Assembly: GCF_004348975.1 (NCBI RefSeq)
Contig: NZ_SMFP01000001.1
Location: 380,701 to 444,700, forward strand
Length of the DNA stretch: 64,000 nt
DNA from: Antarcticimicrobium sediminis
GTDB lineage: Bacteria > Pseudomonadota > Alphaproteobacteria > Rhodobacterales > Rhodobacteraceae
Reading direction: 5' to 3'
Below the pieces are notes generated by a model that had not been told where the DNA came from, did not search any database, and was given only the letters and a program-made list of their open reading frames with translations. Position numbers and translations under genes: made by a program. Within the stretch, counting starts at the first letter, position 1; the number at the start of each line of letters is the position of its first letter. Below, in pieces: positions 35,346 through 44,659 of this stretch.

Positions 35346-36898
35346 ACCACTGGATCATTGCCCCCATCGTCCTGCCGGCGGTGGTGGCCCCCTTCATTAT
35401 CATGGTGATGCGGTTTCACCGCGACCTGCAACGGGTGTTCTCGGTTGCCTCGGTGGTGGCGCTGAACATCATCGCACTAGTGCTGCTGAGCAGTGCCATG
35501 GACGGCACGATTTCCGTTTACGAGCTGGGCAACTGGCCCGCGCCCTTTGGCATCATTCTGGTGCTGGACCGGCTGTCGGCGATGATGGTGATGCTGACCA
35601 CGGTTCTGGCGTTGGCGGTGGTGCTTTATGCGATCGGTTCTGGCTGGGACACGCGCGGGCGCCATTTCCATGCCCTGTTCCAGTTCCAGCTGATGGGGGT
35701 GCTGGGCGCGTTCCTGACCGGCGATGCCTTCAACCTTTTTGTCTTTTTCGAAGTCCTGCTGATCGCCTCTTACGGGTTGATGATCCATGGCGGCGGCACC
35801 ACCCGGCTTAGGGCGGGTGTGCAATATGTGGTCTATAACCTGTTGGGCTCCAGCCTGTTCCTGATCGCGCTTGGCACGCTCTATTCGGTGACCGGCACGC
35901 TGAACATGGCCGATCTGGCGGTGCGGGTGGCCGAATTGCCGGTCGAGGATACCGCGCTGCTGCGCGTCGGCGCGGTGCTGCTGTTGCTGGTCTTTGCCAT
36001 CAAGGCCGCCGTGCTGCCGCTGCATTTCTGGCTACCAGCCTCCTATGCCAATGCTCCGATGCCAGTGGCGGCGCTGTTCGCCATCATGAGCAAGGTCGGC
36101 GCCTATGCCATCCTGCGCATGTACACGCTGGTGTTCGGCCCCGGGGTTGCGATCACCGACGGGCTGGTGGGCACCTGGCTACTGCCGGCCGCGTTGCTGA
36201 CGCTTGCCGCCGGATCTTTCGGCATCCTCGGGTCGCGCAACCTGGCGCGGCTGGTGGCCTTTGGCGCGATCACCTCGATGGGCACGCTGCTGATTGCCAT
36301 TTCGCTGTTCACGCCACAGGCCACGGCGGCGGCGCTGTATTATGCCATCCACTCCACCTTCACGGCGGCGCTGCTGTTCCTCATCGCGGATCTGGTGCTG
36401 GAGCGGCGCGGCGGCGCGCTGGTGCCGACGCCCCCGATGGCGCAAAGCGGGCTGATCGCGACACTGTTCTTCGTCGGCGCCATCGCGATGGCCGGAATGC
36501 CACCGCTGTCAGGGTTCGTCGGCAAGCTGCTGGTGATGGATGCCGCCCGCGCCAGTTCGCAGGTCTGGGCCATCTGGGCGGTGATCCTGACCACCTCGCT
36601 GATCACCATTCTGGGCTTGTCGCGCGCCGGAAGCATCCTGTTCTGGAAACCCCATGACGCCAGCATGGCACCGTTCCCCCGCCCCGAGGACGAGGAGGAC
36701 GCCGCCGACAAGGATCCCTTGCTGGCCCCTGAACCGGTGCCGGGTCTGGCCTTTGTGCCGGTCTTTGCCCTGATCGCGGCGCTGGTGGCGCTGACGGTTC
36801 TGGCCGGCCCGGTGATGCGCTATACCGAGGCAACCGCCGCGCAGCTTTTTGCCCCGTCGGATTATATTGAAACCGTTCTGCAAAGGCCCGGATCATGA
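35342..36898 (+). CDS. mrpD: Mrp antiporter subunit D
   Basis: A 518-aa NuoM/NuoN-like polytopic membrane protein. It carries the conserved VFFEVLLIASYGLMIHGG, with the membrane Glu, and AAVLPLHFWLPASYANAPMPVAALFAIMSKVG, the antiporter core. A hydrophilic acidic loop (RPEDEEDAADKDP) lies between the last helices. ATGA overlaps join it to mrpC before and mrpE after. Confidence 0.95.
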   Translation: MNHWIIAPIVLPAVVAPFIIMVMRFHRDLQRVFSVASVVALNIIALVLLSSAMDGTISVYELGNWPAPFGIILVLDRLSAMMVMLTTVLALAVVLYAIGSGWDTRGRHFHALFQFQLMGVLGAFLTGDAFNLFVFFEVLLIASYGLMIHGGGTTRLRAGVQYVVYNLLGSSLFLIALGTLYSVTGTLNMADLAVRVAELPVEDTALLRVGAVLLLLVFAIKAAVLPLHFWLPASYANAPMPVAALFAIMSKVGAYAILRMYTLVFGPGVAITDGLVGTWLLPAALLTLAAGSFGILGSRNLARLVAFGAITSMGTLLIAISLFTPQATAAALYYAIHSTFTAALLFLIADLVLERRGGALVPTPPMAQSGLIATLFFVGAIAMAGMPPLSGFVGKLLVMDAARASSQVWAIWAVILTTSLITILGLSRAGSILFWKPHDASMAPFPRPEDEEDAADKDPLLAPEPVPGLAFVPVFALIAALVALTVLAGPVMRYTEATAAQLFAPSDYIETVLQRPGS

Positions 36899-37392
36899 GG
36901 CTGCTTTCCCGGATCTTCCCGCACCCGTATCTGACCGGCCTGCTCACCGTGGTCTGGCTGTTGCTGGTCAACAGCTATTCGCTGAACTCGCTGCTGTTTG
37001 GTTTCCTGCTGGGCATCGTGATCCCCTTTCTCACCCGCCCGTACTGGACCGACCGGCCCGAGTTGCATCATCCGCTGAAGATCGTGGAATACTTTGCGAT
37101 CGTGATCTGGGACATCATCGTCGCCAATGTCATCGTGGCCGGGATCGTCCTCTTCAAACGCAACGCTGATCGCCACCCGGCTTGGGTCTGCATCCCGATG
37201 GAACTGCGCAGCCCCGAGGCGATCACCGTGCTGGCCGGCACCATCACCCTGACCCCGGGCACGGTCAGCGCCGATCTGTCGGCCGAGGGGCATTTCCTGT
37301 TGGTCCATTGCCTTGACGCGCCCGACCCCGATGCGGTGCGGGACGAGATCAAGGACCGCTACGAGCGTCGCCTGATGGAGATTTTCGAATGA
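36895..37392 (+). CDS. mrpE: Mrp antiporter subunit E
   Basis: A 165-aa protein with N-terminal hydrophobic helices (LTGLLTVVWLLLVNSYSLNSLLFGFLLG) and a cytoplasmic C-terminal half containing ITVLAGTITLTPGTVSADLS, the MrpE signature. It overlaps mrpD by four bases and mrpF by four, in the normal gene order. Confidence 0.94.
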   Translation: MRLLSRIFPHPYLTGLLTVVWLLLVNSYSLNSLLFGFLLGIVIPFLTRPYWTDRPELHHPLKIVEYFAIVIWDIIVANVIVAGIVLFKRNADRHPAWVCIPMELRSPEAITVLAGTITLTPGTVSADLSAEGHFLLVHCLDAPDPDAVRDEIKDRYERRLMEIFE

Positions 37393-37658
37393 TCACCTAT
37401 GCCACCTATTTCGCCACCGCGTGCTTCGGCCTCGGCTTCCTGATGAACCTGTGGAAGATCGCCACCGCCGAGGGGGTGGGCGACCGGGTGCTGGCGCTGG
37501 ATACCATGGTGATCAACGCCATCGCGCTGATGATCCTGTATGGGCTGTCGCGCAGCACCGAGATCTTTTTCGAGGCGGCGATGATCATCGCCATGCTGGG
37601 ATTTGTCTCTACCGTGGCCTACGCGCGCTTTATGCTGCGCGGCAACATCATCGAATAA
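37389..37658 (+). CDS. mrpF: Mrp antiporter subunit F
   Basis: An 89-aa protein of three membrane helices with the typical MrpF centre GDRVLALDTMVINAIALMIL, containing the conserved Asp. It overlaps mrpE by four bases and is followed by mrpG after 13 bases. Confidence 0.93.
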   Translation: MITYATYFATACFGLGFLMNLWKIATAEGVGDRVLALDTMVINAIALMILYGLSRSTEIFFEAAMIIAMLGFVSTVAYARFMLRGNIIE

Positions 37659-37671
37659 GGAGGGGGGTATC

Positions 37672-38067
37672 ATGGACCAAGTGCTGGAAATCCTGATCGC
37701 GGTCTTCCTTGTCATCGGCGGCGTTTTCGGGCTGGTCGGCTCGTTCGGGCTGATCAAGCTGAACGATGCGATGTCGCGGCTGCATGCCCCGACCAAGGCG
37801 ACCACGCTGGGGGTCGGCGGTGTTCTGATCGCCTCGATGCTGCATGCCTATGCCCATGAGGGGCACCTGTCCTGGCACGAGCTTTTGATCACCCTGTTCC
37901 TGTTTCTGACCGCTCCGATCACGGCGAATTTCATTGCCAAGGCGCATATCCACCGGCATGAGACTCCCGACAGCCTGCCGGTGGCTGGGGAGGACCTGAA
38001 ATGGGCCACCCATGATATCGCGCCCGAAAAGCAAAAAAGCGACAGCGCGCCCACCGACCGCAGCTGA
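37672..38067 (+). CDS. mrpG: Mrp antiporter subunit G
   Basis: A 131-aa protein with three membrane helices, GVFGLVGSFGLIKLNDAMSRLHAPTKATTLG at the first loop (the MrpG signature), and a hydrophilic C-terminus. The ATG at 37672 follows AAGGAGGGGGGTATC. It is the last antiporter gene; selD starts 24 bases later and may be read from the same transcript. Confidence 0.93.
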   Translation: MDQVLEILIAVFLVIGGVFGLVGSFGLIKLNDAMSRLHAPTKATTLGVGGVLIASMLHAYAHEGHLSWHELLITLFLFLTAPITANFIAKAHIHRHETPDSLPVAGEDLKWATHDIAPEKQKSDSAPTDRS

Positions 38068-38091
38068 TCCAGCGCCAAGAGGATCCCCGCC

Positions 38092-40254
38092 GTGCACCAG
38101 CCCCCGCACCCCCTGACCCGCGATCTTGTCCTGGTGGGCGGTGGGCATACCCATGCGCTGGTGCTGCGCAAATGGGGCATGGCCCCGCTGCCCGGCGCGC
38201 GGCTGACAGTGATCAACCCCGGCCCCACAGCGCCCTATTCGGGGATGCTGCCCGGGTTCGTGGCTGGCCACTATGACCGCGACGCGCTGGATATCGATCT
38301 GGTGAAACTGGCGCGCTTTGCCGGGGCGCGGGTGGTGCTTGGGGCCTGCACCGGGCTGGACCCCGAGGCGAAGCTGATCCATGTGCCCAGTCGCCCGCCG
38401 ATTGCCTATGACGTCTGTTCGGTCAATGTCGGCATCACCTCTGACATGCCCACCCTGCCCGGCTTTGCCGAGCATGGCATCCCGGCCAAGCCGCTTGGCC
38501 CCTTCGCGGCGCGCTGGCAAAGCTACCTTGCGGGCGATGGCCCGGCGCGCGCCGCCGTGATCGGCGGCGGCGTGGCGGGGGCCGAGTTGATCCTGGCCAT
38601 GGCGCATACGCTGCAGGCCCGCGGACGACCCGGAGAGCTGAGCCTGATCGACAGCAGCCGCGCGCTTTCGGCCTTGGGCGAAGGCGCCGCACGGCGGATG
38701 CGCGCCGCGATCAAACGGCTTGGCATCACGCTGCGCGAGGGCGTCGAGGTCACCGCGCTTACCGCGCAGGGGATTGAGCTGGCCGATGGCAGCACCATCG
38801 CCTCTGACTTCACCACCGGGGCGGCGGGCGCGCGCGCCTATCCGTGGATCGCACAGACCGGGCTGGCGCTGAGCGATGGGTTCATCACCGTCGACGCGCA
38901 TCTGCGCAGCAGCGATCCCGCGGTCTTTGCCGCCGGCGATTGCGCCCATCTGTCGTTTGATCCGCGCCCCAAGGCCGGGGTCTATGCGGTGCGCGAGGCA
39001 CCGGTGCTGTTCGACAACCTGCGCGCCACGCTCGAGGGCAAACCGCCCCGGCACCGCTATCGGCCGCAAAAGGATTACCTGAAGCTGATCTCGCTCGGCG
39101 GCAAATCGGCGCTTGGCGAACGCTTCGGCCTGCCGTTTTCCGGGCCGCTGATCTGGCGCTGGAAAGACCGGATCGACCAGAAATTCATGGACAAGTTCCG
39201 CGCCCTGCCCGCGATGCAGCAGCCCGCGCCGCCGCGCATCCGCGCTGCCGGGCTTGACGAGTTGCCGGGCGACAAACCGATGTGCGGCGGCTGCGGCGCC
39301 AAACTGGGGCGCGGGGCGCTGCGTGCGGCCCTGTCCGCCCTGCCCAAAGGCACCCGCAAGGATGTTACCGCGCTGCCCGGAGACGACGCCGCGCTGTTGA
39401 CCTTGGGCGGCGTGCAGCAGGTGTTGAGCACCGATCATCTGCGCGCGGTCACCCTTGACCCGGTGCTGATGGCCCGGATCGCGGCGGTTCACGCGCTGGG
39501 GGATATCTGGGCGATGGGGGCTGCCCCGCAAGCCGCGACGGCCACATTGATCCTGCCGCGCATGACGCCCGCACTTCAGGCCCGCACCATGTCCGAAATC
39601 ATGGCCGCCGGCAGCGCGGTGCTGCACGACGCGGGCGCCGAGATCGCCGGCGGCCACAGCTCCATGGGGGATGATCTGACCATCGGCTTCACCCTCACCG
39701 GCCTGCTGGAACGCGATCCGATCACGCTGTCCGGGGCCCAACCGGGCGATGCGGTGATCTTGACCAAGCCGATCGGCTCCGGCGTGCTGATGGCGGCCGA
39801 GATGCTGGGGGCGGCGCGCGGCGACTGGATCGATTCGGCCTATGCGCTGATGACACAGGCCCAGGGCGATGCCGCGCGGCTGCTGGCGGGCGCGCATGCG
39901 ATGACGGACGTGACCGGTTTCGGGCTGGCGGGCCACCTGCTGAACATCTGCGAGGCCTCCGGCGTGGCGGCAACGCTGAGCCTTGACGCGGTGCCGCTGA
40001 TGCCCGGCGCGTTGGAGCTGTCACTGGCCGGGCACCGCTCGACCCTGTTCCCGGACAACAAGGCGCTGGCCCCCGAACTGCCTTCCAACCCGCGCACCGA
40101 TTTGCTGTTCGATCCGCAGACCGCCGGCGGGTTGCTCGCCGCCGTCGCGCCAGATCAGGCCGGACCGCTGGTCGCGCAGCTGCGCGCCGCCGGCTATGGC
40201 GCCGCGCGGATCGCAGAGATCACCCCCGGCCCCCCGCACCTGAGCCTGAGCTGA
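38092..40254 (+). CDS. selD: Selenophosphate synthase fused to an FAD/NAD oxidoreductase
   Basis: A 720-aa two-domain protein started by GTG after AGAGGA. Residues 1 to about 375 form a pyridine nucleotide-disulphide oxidoreductase fold, with VLVGGGHTHAL at 13-23, VIGGGVAGAEL at 156-166 and FAAGDCAHL near 280. Residues from about 390 form SelD: the active-site region is MCGGCGAKL (Cys rather than Sec at 398-401), then GDDAALL, HALGDIWAMGA, GGHS and TDVTGFGLAGHL. SelD makes selenophosphate from selenide and ATP; the fused domain may supply or reduce the selenium donor. mnmH converges downstream. Confidence 0.95.
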   Translation: MHQPPHPLTRDLVLVGGGHTHALVLRKWGMAPLPGARLTVINPGPTAPYSGMLPGFVAGHYDRDALDIDLVKLARFAGARVVLGACTGLDPEAKLIHVPSRPPIAYDVCSVNVGITSDMPTLPGFAEHGIPAKPLGPFAARWQSYLAGDGPARAAVIGGGVAGAELILAMAHTLQARGRPGELSLIDSSRALSALGEGAARRMRAAIKRLGITLREGVEVTALTAQGIELADGSTIASDFTTGAAGARAYPWIAQTGLALSDGFITVDAHLRSSDPAVFAAGDCAHLSFDPRPKAGVYAVREAPVLFDNLRATLEGKPPRHRYRPQKDYLKLISLGGKSALGERFGLPFSGPLIWRWKDRIDQKFMDKFRALPAMQQPAPPRIRAAGLDELPGDKPMCGGCGAKLGRGALRAALSALPKGTRKDVTALPGDDAALLTLGGVQQVLSTDHLRAVTLDPVLMARIAAVHALGDIWAMGAAPQAATATLILPRMTPALQARTMSEIMAAGSAVLHDAGAEIAGGHSSMGDDLTIGFTLTGLLERDPITLSGAQPGDAVILTKPIGSGVLMAAEMLGAARGDWIDSAYALMTQAQGDAARLLAGAHAMTDVTGFGLAGHLLNICEASGVAATLSLDAVPLMPGALELSLAGHRSTLFPDNKALAPELPSNPRTDLLFDPQTAGGLLAAVAPDQAGPLVAQLRAAGYGAARIAEITPGPPHLSLS

Positions 40255-40299
40255 CGTCCGGCGACCTATCCTTCCTTGCGCCCAGCCCGTCTCCGCGCG

Positions 40300-40359
40300 C
40301 TTCTTCTTGTTGAAAATACTCCGGGGGAGCGCGCAAAGCGCGCGGGGGCAGAGCCCCCC
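40300..40359 (+). repeat. Dispersed repeat with hairpin arm, copy 3 (most complete)
   Basis: The most complete copy: CTTCTTCTTGTTGAAAATACT, then CCGGGGGAG, a palindrome GCGCGC-AAA-GCGCGC, and a second hairpin GGGGGC-AGA-GCCCCC. It fills the space between the convergent selD and mnmH genes. The stacked hairpins could act as a bidirectional transcription stop, though no long T tract follows on the plus strand. Confidence 0.8.
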
Positions 40360-40372
40360 ATCCCCGCCTGCC

Positions 40373-41443
40373 TCATGTGCGGGTGGCCGCGTCCCAGACC
40401 GCAAGCGTCCGCTCGATCTCCGACGCGGCCGCCTCCAGCCCCTCACCGTCCAGACTCTCCGCCACCACCCGGGCCAAAACCTCGGCCCCGATCGTCTTGC
40501 GCGATTTGGCATAGGCAAGGTCATAGTGATCGACCATCAGCCCCCGGGTCAGCCCCGCCTTGTCGCCCTCTGCGATCCTCTCGAACCAGCCATCCACCAC
40601 CGCGTGGCCGCGATGGGCGCGCAACAGATCAAGCTTGGCGTAGAGCCGCTCGGAATCCGACAGGATATCTTCATAGGCCCGCACCAGGTAGGCGGTGCGC
40701 GCCTCCAGCGGGGCCTCGACCTCGATCCGGGGCGCCGCTTTCATCGCCGCCCAAATCGCGGGCGGCACCATCCGTTCCCCCACCTTGCTCGATTCCGCCT
40801 CGACCAGCACCGGACGCGCCGGGTCAAACCGGCTGAGCGCACAGACAAGTGCCGTCTCAAACGCCTTCTGGCTAGGCTGTGGCTCGGCCATCTCGCCCAG
40901 AAGCGAACCGCGATGCGCCGCCAGCCCTTCAAGATCCAGCACCTGCACCCCGCGTCGGTCAAGGATATGCAGCAGATCGGTTTTGGCGGTGCCGGTATAG
41001 CCATCCAACAGCACCAACCGGTGCGGCAGGCGGCCCTCGTAGAGCACGCGATAGACCAGCCGCCGATAGGTCTGGTAGCCGCCCTTGATGCTGTCGGCGC
41101 GCCAGCCAATCTGGCTGAGCATCCAGGCGAAGGATCCCGACCGCTGACCGCCGCGCCAGCAATAGACCAACGGCCGCCAACCGCCCGTCTTGTCTTGCAG
41201 CACCGTTTCGATATGGCGCGCGGCATTGTGAAACACCAGCGCCGCGCCGATCTTGCGGGCGCGAAACGGGCTCTCCTGCTTGTAGATGGTCCCGACCCGC
41301 GCCCGTTCCTCGTTGTCGAGCACAGGCAAGTTGATCGCGCCGGGCAGGTGATCTTCGGCGTATTCGGCCGGGCTGCGCACGTCGATCACGGTATCAAACC
41401 CGTGATCGAGCAGTTCAGCCAATGTTTGAAATTCCTTGGGCAT
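40373..41443 (-). CDS. mnmH: tRNA 2-selenouridine synthase
   Basis: A 356-aa protein (also SelU/YbbB) that replaces sulphur by selenium in wobble 2-thiouridine of tRNAs for Lys, Glu and Gln. The N-terminal rhodanese domain has DVRSPAEYAEDHLPGAINLP and the catalytic Cys95 in VYCWRGGQRSG. A P-loop follows (LLDGYTGTAKTDLL, near 146). The ATG at 41443 follows AGAGGGTCTT; longer frames are rejected. It uses the selenophosphate made by the convergent selD, so the two form the selenouridine trait. Confidence 0.94.
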   Translation of the reverse strand: MPKEFQTLAELLDHGFDTVIDVRSPAEYAEDHLPGAINLPVLDNEERARVGTIYKQESPFRARKIGAALVFHNAARHIETVLQDKTGGWRPLVYCWRGGQRSGSFAWMLSQIGWRADSIKGGYQTYRRLVYRVLYEGRLPHRLVLLDGYTGTAKTDLLHILDRRGVQVLDLEGLAAHRGSLLGEMAEPQPSQKAFETALVCALSRFDPARPVLVEAESSKVGERMVPPAIWAAMKAAPRIEVEAPLEARTAYLVRAYEDILSDSERLYAKLDLLRAHRGHAVVDGWFERIAEGDKAGLTRGLMVDHYDLAYAKSRKTIGAEVLARVVAESLDGEGLEAAASEIERTLAVWDAATRT

Positions 41444-41585
41444 AAGACCCTCTACCGCGCCACGCGGGCAAGGAAAAGCGCGGCGATGGGGGATTGAGAA
41501 AATCGCGTCCGATCCGCGAGATGCAGACTTGAAATACACCCGTACAGAAGTCATCATTGTCCCGGCCCACACAACCGGAGGCAAT

Positions 41586-42068
41586 ATGGATATCCAGTCA
41601 ACTCCGGGGCACCTGATCCGACGGCTCAACCAGATTTCCGTGGCCCTTTTCATGGACCGGATGGCACAGGCCGGACTGAACCTGACCCCGGTGCAATATG
41701 CCGCGCTCAGCGCGATCCGGGACCATCCCAGCATCGACCAAGCCACGGTGGCCGGGCTGGTGGCCTATGACCGCGCCACGCTGGGCAAGGTCATCGACCG
41801 GCTGGATTCGCGCGGGCTGGTGCGACGGACAACCTCGCGCAGTGACCGGCGCGCCAAGGACCTTACGCTGACCGCCGAGGGCGCCGCGCTGTTGCGGCAG
41901 GTGCGCCCGCATGTGAATGCGCTGCAACCCGATATCCTGGCCGGGCTCGACCCGGACGAGGCAGAGCTTTTCCTCAAGCTGTTGAAAAAGGCCACGCTGG
42001 CGGGCAATGGCAACAGCCGCGCGCCGATGAAAACCCCCGCCGCCCGCCCCACGCGTCCGCGGGACTAG
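41586..42068 (+). CDS. MarR family transcriptional regulator
   Basis: A 160-aa regulator. Its winged helix-turn-helix is LTPVQYAALSAIRDHPSIDQATVAGLVAYDRATLGKVIDRL, with the wing GLVRRTTSRSDRRAKDLTLT. The ATG at 41586 follows GGAGGCAAT. It is divergent from mnmH and its stop overlaps the stop of the convergent SRAP gene by four bases. The C-terminal Lys/Pro/Arg tail is not conserved in the family. Target unknown. Confidence 0.9.
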   Translation: MDIQSTPGHLIRRLNQISVALFMDRMAQAGLNLTPVQYAALSAIRDHPSIDQATVAGLVAYDRATLGKVIDRLDSRGLVRRTTSRSDRRAKDLTLTAEGAALLRQVRPHVNALQPDILAGLDPDEAELFLKLLKKATLAGNGNSRAPMKTPAARPTRPRD

Positions 42069-42739
42069 TCGCGCTCCGGCAGATCCAACGGCGCGATCAG
42101 ATCTGCCCCCGTTGCCCGATTGGAATTCACCGCCGTCCCGACCCGGTGGAACGCAAGCACCTGTTCCCCGGCGGGTCGCATCAACCGGGCCGCCCCGCGC
42201 CCGGCCTCGCCCAGCCAAAGCGGCCAATCGGCGGCCTCAAGCACTAGGGGCATACGGTGGTGGATCCCCGACAGCGCCACGTTGGCCTTGGTGGTGACAA
42301 TGGCGCAACTGGGCTGCGGATCGGGCGCGCCCCAATCCTGCCAGACCGCGCCAAAGGCCAGCGGTGCACCGTCGCACCGGGTCATGTACCAAGGCAGGCG
42401 CTGCCCCTCGTCGGTTTTGGTCCACTCAAAGAACCCGCTCGCGACCACGATGCAGCGCCGGTCGCGACAGGCGGCGCGAAAGGCAGGTTTCTCGGCCAGG
42501 GTCTCGGCGCGGGCGTTGATCAGCAGCGGCCCGTCTGAGGGGGTCTTGTACCACTGCGGCAGGAACCCCCAGCGCATCGCCAGCAAGCGACGACCGCTAT
42601 CCCCCGCCCGCACCACATGCACCGGGGTCGTCGGACAGACGTTGAAGTTGGGAACCGCTGGCAGATCGTTCGCGGGCTGCGCCGCAAAAATCCGCGCCAT
42701 CGCTTCACCGGGCAGGGTCACCGCGAGCCGTCCACACAT
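42065..42739 (-). CDS. SRAP (YedK/HMCES) family protein
   Basis: A 224-aa SOS-response-associated peptidase family protein. The catalytic Cys2 is present in MCGRLAV, together with the active-site Asn in LINARAET, the Glu in GFFEWTK and the His in GIHHRMPLVL. SRAP proteins form a thiazolidine link with abasic sites in single-stranded DNA and shield them. No LexA-like box was recognised upstream. Single gene, converging on the MarR gene. Confidence 0.93.
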   Translation of the reverse strand: MCGRLAVTLPGEAMARIFAAQPANDLPAVPNFNVCPTTPVHVVRAGDSGRRLLAMRWGFLPQWYKTPSDGPLLINARAETLAEKPAFRAACRDRRCIVVASGFFEWTKTDEGQRLPWYMTRCDGAPLAFGAVWQDWGAPDPQPSCAIVTTKANVALSGIHHRMPLVLEAADWPLWLGEAGRGAARLMRPAGEQVLAFHRVGTAVNSNRATGADLIAPLDLPERD

Positions 42740-42852
42740 ATCATCCCCCTCTGCTCAGATCGCAAACCGTGGTGGTGCCGAGTTGCGCCATGTCCGCTCT
42801 GTTTGCACAAACTGGATTGCACCTGTCAGCAACCGATTTATGTACCTGTTTC

Positions 42853-44598
42853 ATGACACAAAACGCCCCATTCACGACAGCCCAGACCCAGCTTATGCGC
42901 GCAGAGTACAAGGCGGCGCTGAAAACCGTCAAACCCGCCATGGCCCGGTACCCCAAAGATCCGCGCTTTGCCAATCTGGCGGGGCTGGCGATGTGCGGTC
43001 TTGGACAGCAACGCGCGGCGATCGCGATGTTCCAAAAGGCGATCCGGCTCGACCCGAAATTTGTCGATGCGCAACGCAACATGGCACAGACCCTGATCCT
43101 GCTCGACATGCCGGAAAAGGCGTTGAAGCTGCTTGAGCGTATGGTCACGAACACCCCCGGGGACGAAGGGGCGCACTATCTTCAGGCGCAGGCGCTGGCC
43201 AATTTGGGCCAGACCGAAGCCGCCGAAGCCGCCGCCACACGTGCCATCGACCTGGCGCCGCGCCAGCCGCGCACCTTCAACCTGCGCGGCGTGCTGCGCA
43301 CGACGCTGGGCCTGACCGATCTGGCGCTGGAGGATTTCGAGGCCGCGCTTGCGCTTGATCCCAACAATGTCGACACGCTGGTCAATATCAGCCTGCCGCT
43401 GGCACGTCAGACCCGCTACGACGCGGCGCAGGATGCCGCCCGTCGCGCGGTGCGATTGGCCCCGGCCCACATCGGCGCGCGCATGCGTCTGGCCGCAAGC
43501 TATGTCGAAACCGGCGACCCGGCCGCCGCGCTGGACGAATATCGCCAGATCCTGACGTTGGAGCCGCAGAATTCCGAGGCGATCGAACAGTTGGCGACGC
43601 TGCAAAGCCGCGAGGAGAACGCCGCGCTCTCCAAAGCCGCGCGCGCGGCGTTGAAACATGTGGGGACCCGCCATCAAGACCGCGCCAGCCTGAATTTCGC
43701 GCTCGCCCGGATCGCCCAGCAGGCGGGCGATACCGGGACCGAGGCGCGCTATCTGAACGATGCCAACCGCGATATGGCCCGCGTGCTGCCCTATGACGCG
43801 ATCCGCGACAGCGCGCTGAACCGCGCGATCATGGATCGTTTTGCCGCCCCACCCGCGGAGACCGGAGCAAAGCAGCCGATCCGGCCGATTTATGTGCTGG
43901 GGCTGCCACGCTCGGGCACAACGCTGGCCGAAACGATGCTGGGCGCGCATCCCGATGTGCAGGCCTTGGGCGAACAAATCACGGCCGGGCGACTGCTGTA
44001 TCCGCTGATCGAGGCGGGTACCCCCTTTGGCGCGGATGAAATCGCGGTCTATCTGGACAAGGAACAGCGGATGCGCCCTGCCCTGCCCGAGGGGATCGCC
44101 GCCTACACCGACAAGATGCCCGAGAACTACCGGCTGATCGGATTTCTGAAGACCGTACATCCCGAGGCGCGTTTCGTACATTTGCGCCGCGATCCGCGCG
44201 ATGTGGCGCTGTCGATGTGGCGCGGGCATTTCTCGGGCCGCGCGCTGAACTACACTTATGACCTGCGCGCGATGGCGCATCGCTTCAACCTCTACGCCGA
44301 GATCATGGCGTTCTGGCACCGGCTGCTGCCGGGGCAGATCCTTGATCTGTCCTATGAAGACATGACCGCCGATCCCGAGGCCGCCAGCCGCACGCTGGCC
44401 AGCTATTGCGGATTGGACTGGGCGGCGCAAATGGCACGGCCCGAGCAGACCGAAGCCGCGGTCCTGACCCTCAGCGCCGGGCAAGTACGCCAGCCGGTGC
44501 ACCGCAAGTCGGTCGGTCGGTGGCGTGAGCACGAAGCGGCACTGGCCCCGTTCATCGCGGGCCTCGACCCGGCGCTCTGGCCGGGGCTGGAGAGGTAA
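42853..44598 (+). CDS. TPR-repeat sulfotransferase family protein
   Basis: A 581-aa protein in two halves. Residues from about 10 to 300 are tetratricopeptide repeats (for example AIAMFQKAIRLDPKFVDAQ and ALEDFEAALALDPNNVDTL). From about 345 it is a sulfotransferase fold: the PAPS-binding loop YVLGLPRSGTTLAETML, then FVHLRRDPRDVALSMW with the 3'-phosphate-binding Arg/Ser pattern, and LDLSYEDMTADPE. The start at 42853 is chosen from coding character; no strong ribosome site is seen. The acceptor, a protein or a sugar, is not predictable. Confidence 0.87.
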   Translation: MTQNAPFTTAQTQLMRAEYKAALKTVKPAMARYPKDPRFANLAGLAMCGLGQQRAAIAMFQKAIRLDPKFVDAQRNMAQTLILLDMPEKALKLLERMVTNTPGDEGAHYLQAQALANLGQTEAAEAAATRAIDLAPRQPRTFNLRGVLRTTLGLTDLALEDFEAALALDPNNVDTLVNISLPLARQTRYDAAQDAARRAVRLAPAHIGARMRLAASYVETGDPAAALDEYRQILTLEPQNSEAIEQLATLQSREENAALSKAARAALKHVGTRHQDRASLNFALARIAQQAGDTGTEARYLNDANRDMARVLPYDAIRDSALNRAIMDRFAAPPAETGAKQPIRPIYVLGLPRSGTTLAETMLGAHPDVQALGEQITAGRLLYPLIEAGTPFGADEIAVYLDKEQRMRPALPEGIAAYTDKMPENYRLIGFLKTVHPEARFVHLRRDPRDVALSMWRGHFSGRALNYTYDLRAMAHRFNLYAEIMAFWHRLLPGQILDLSYEDMTADPEAASRTLASYCGLDWAAQMARPEQTEAAVLTLSAGQVRQPVHRKSVGRWREHEAALAPFIAGLDPALWPGLER

Positions 44599-44659
44599 GC
44601 CCAGCCTCGACCCGAACATCAACCGGGGCGCGCTCTGCCCCCCGGCCCCCCATCACGTT

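Noticed and set aside
37648-39936. A 762-codon minus-strand frame over mrpG and selD
   Set aside because: Antisense to two well-supported genes; composition is that of a frame shadow.
38092-40254. Selenocysteine in the SelD active site
   Set aside because: The position is occupied by Cys codons in MCGGC; there is no in-frame TGA in the gene.
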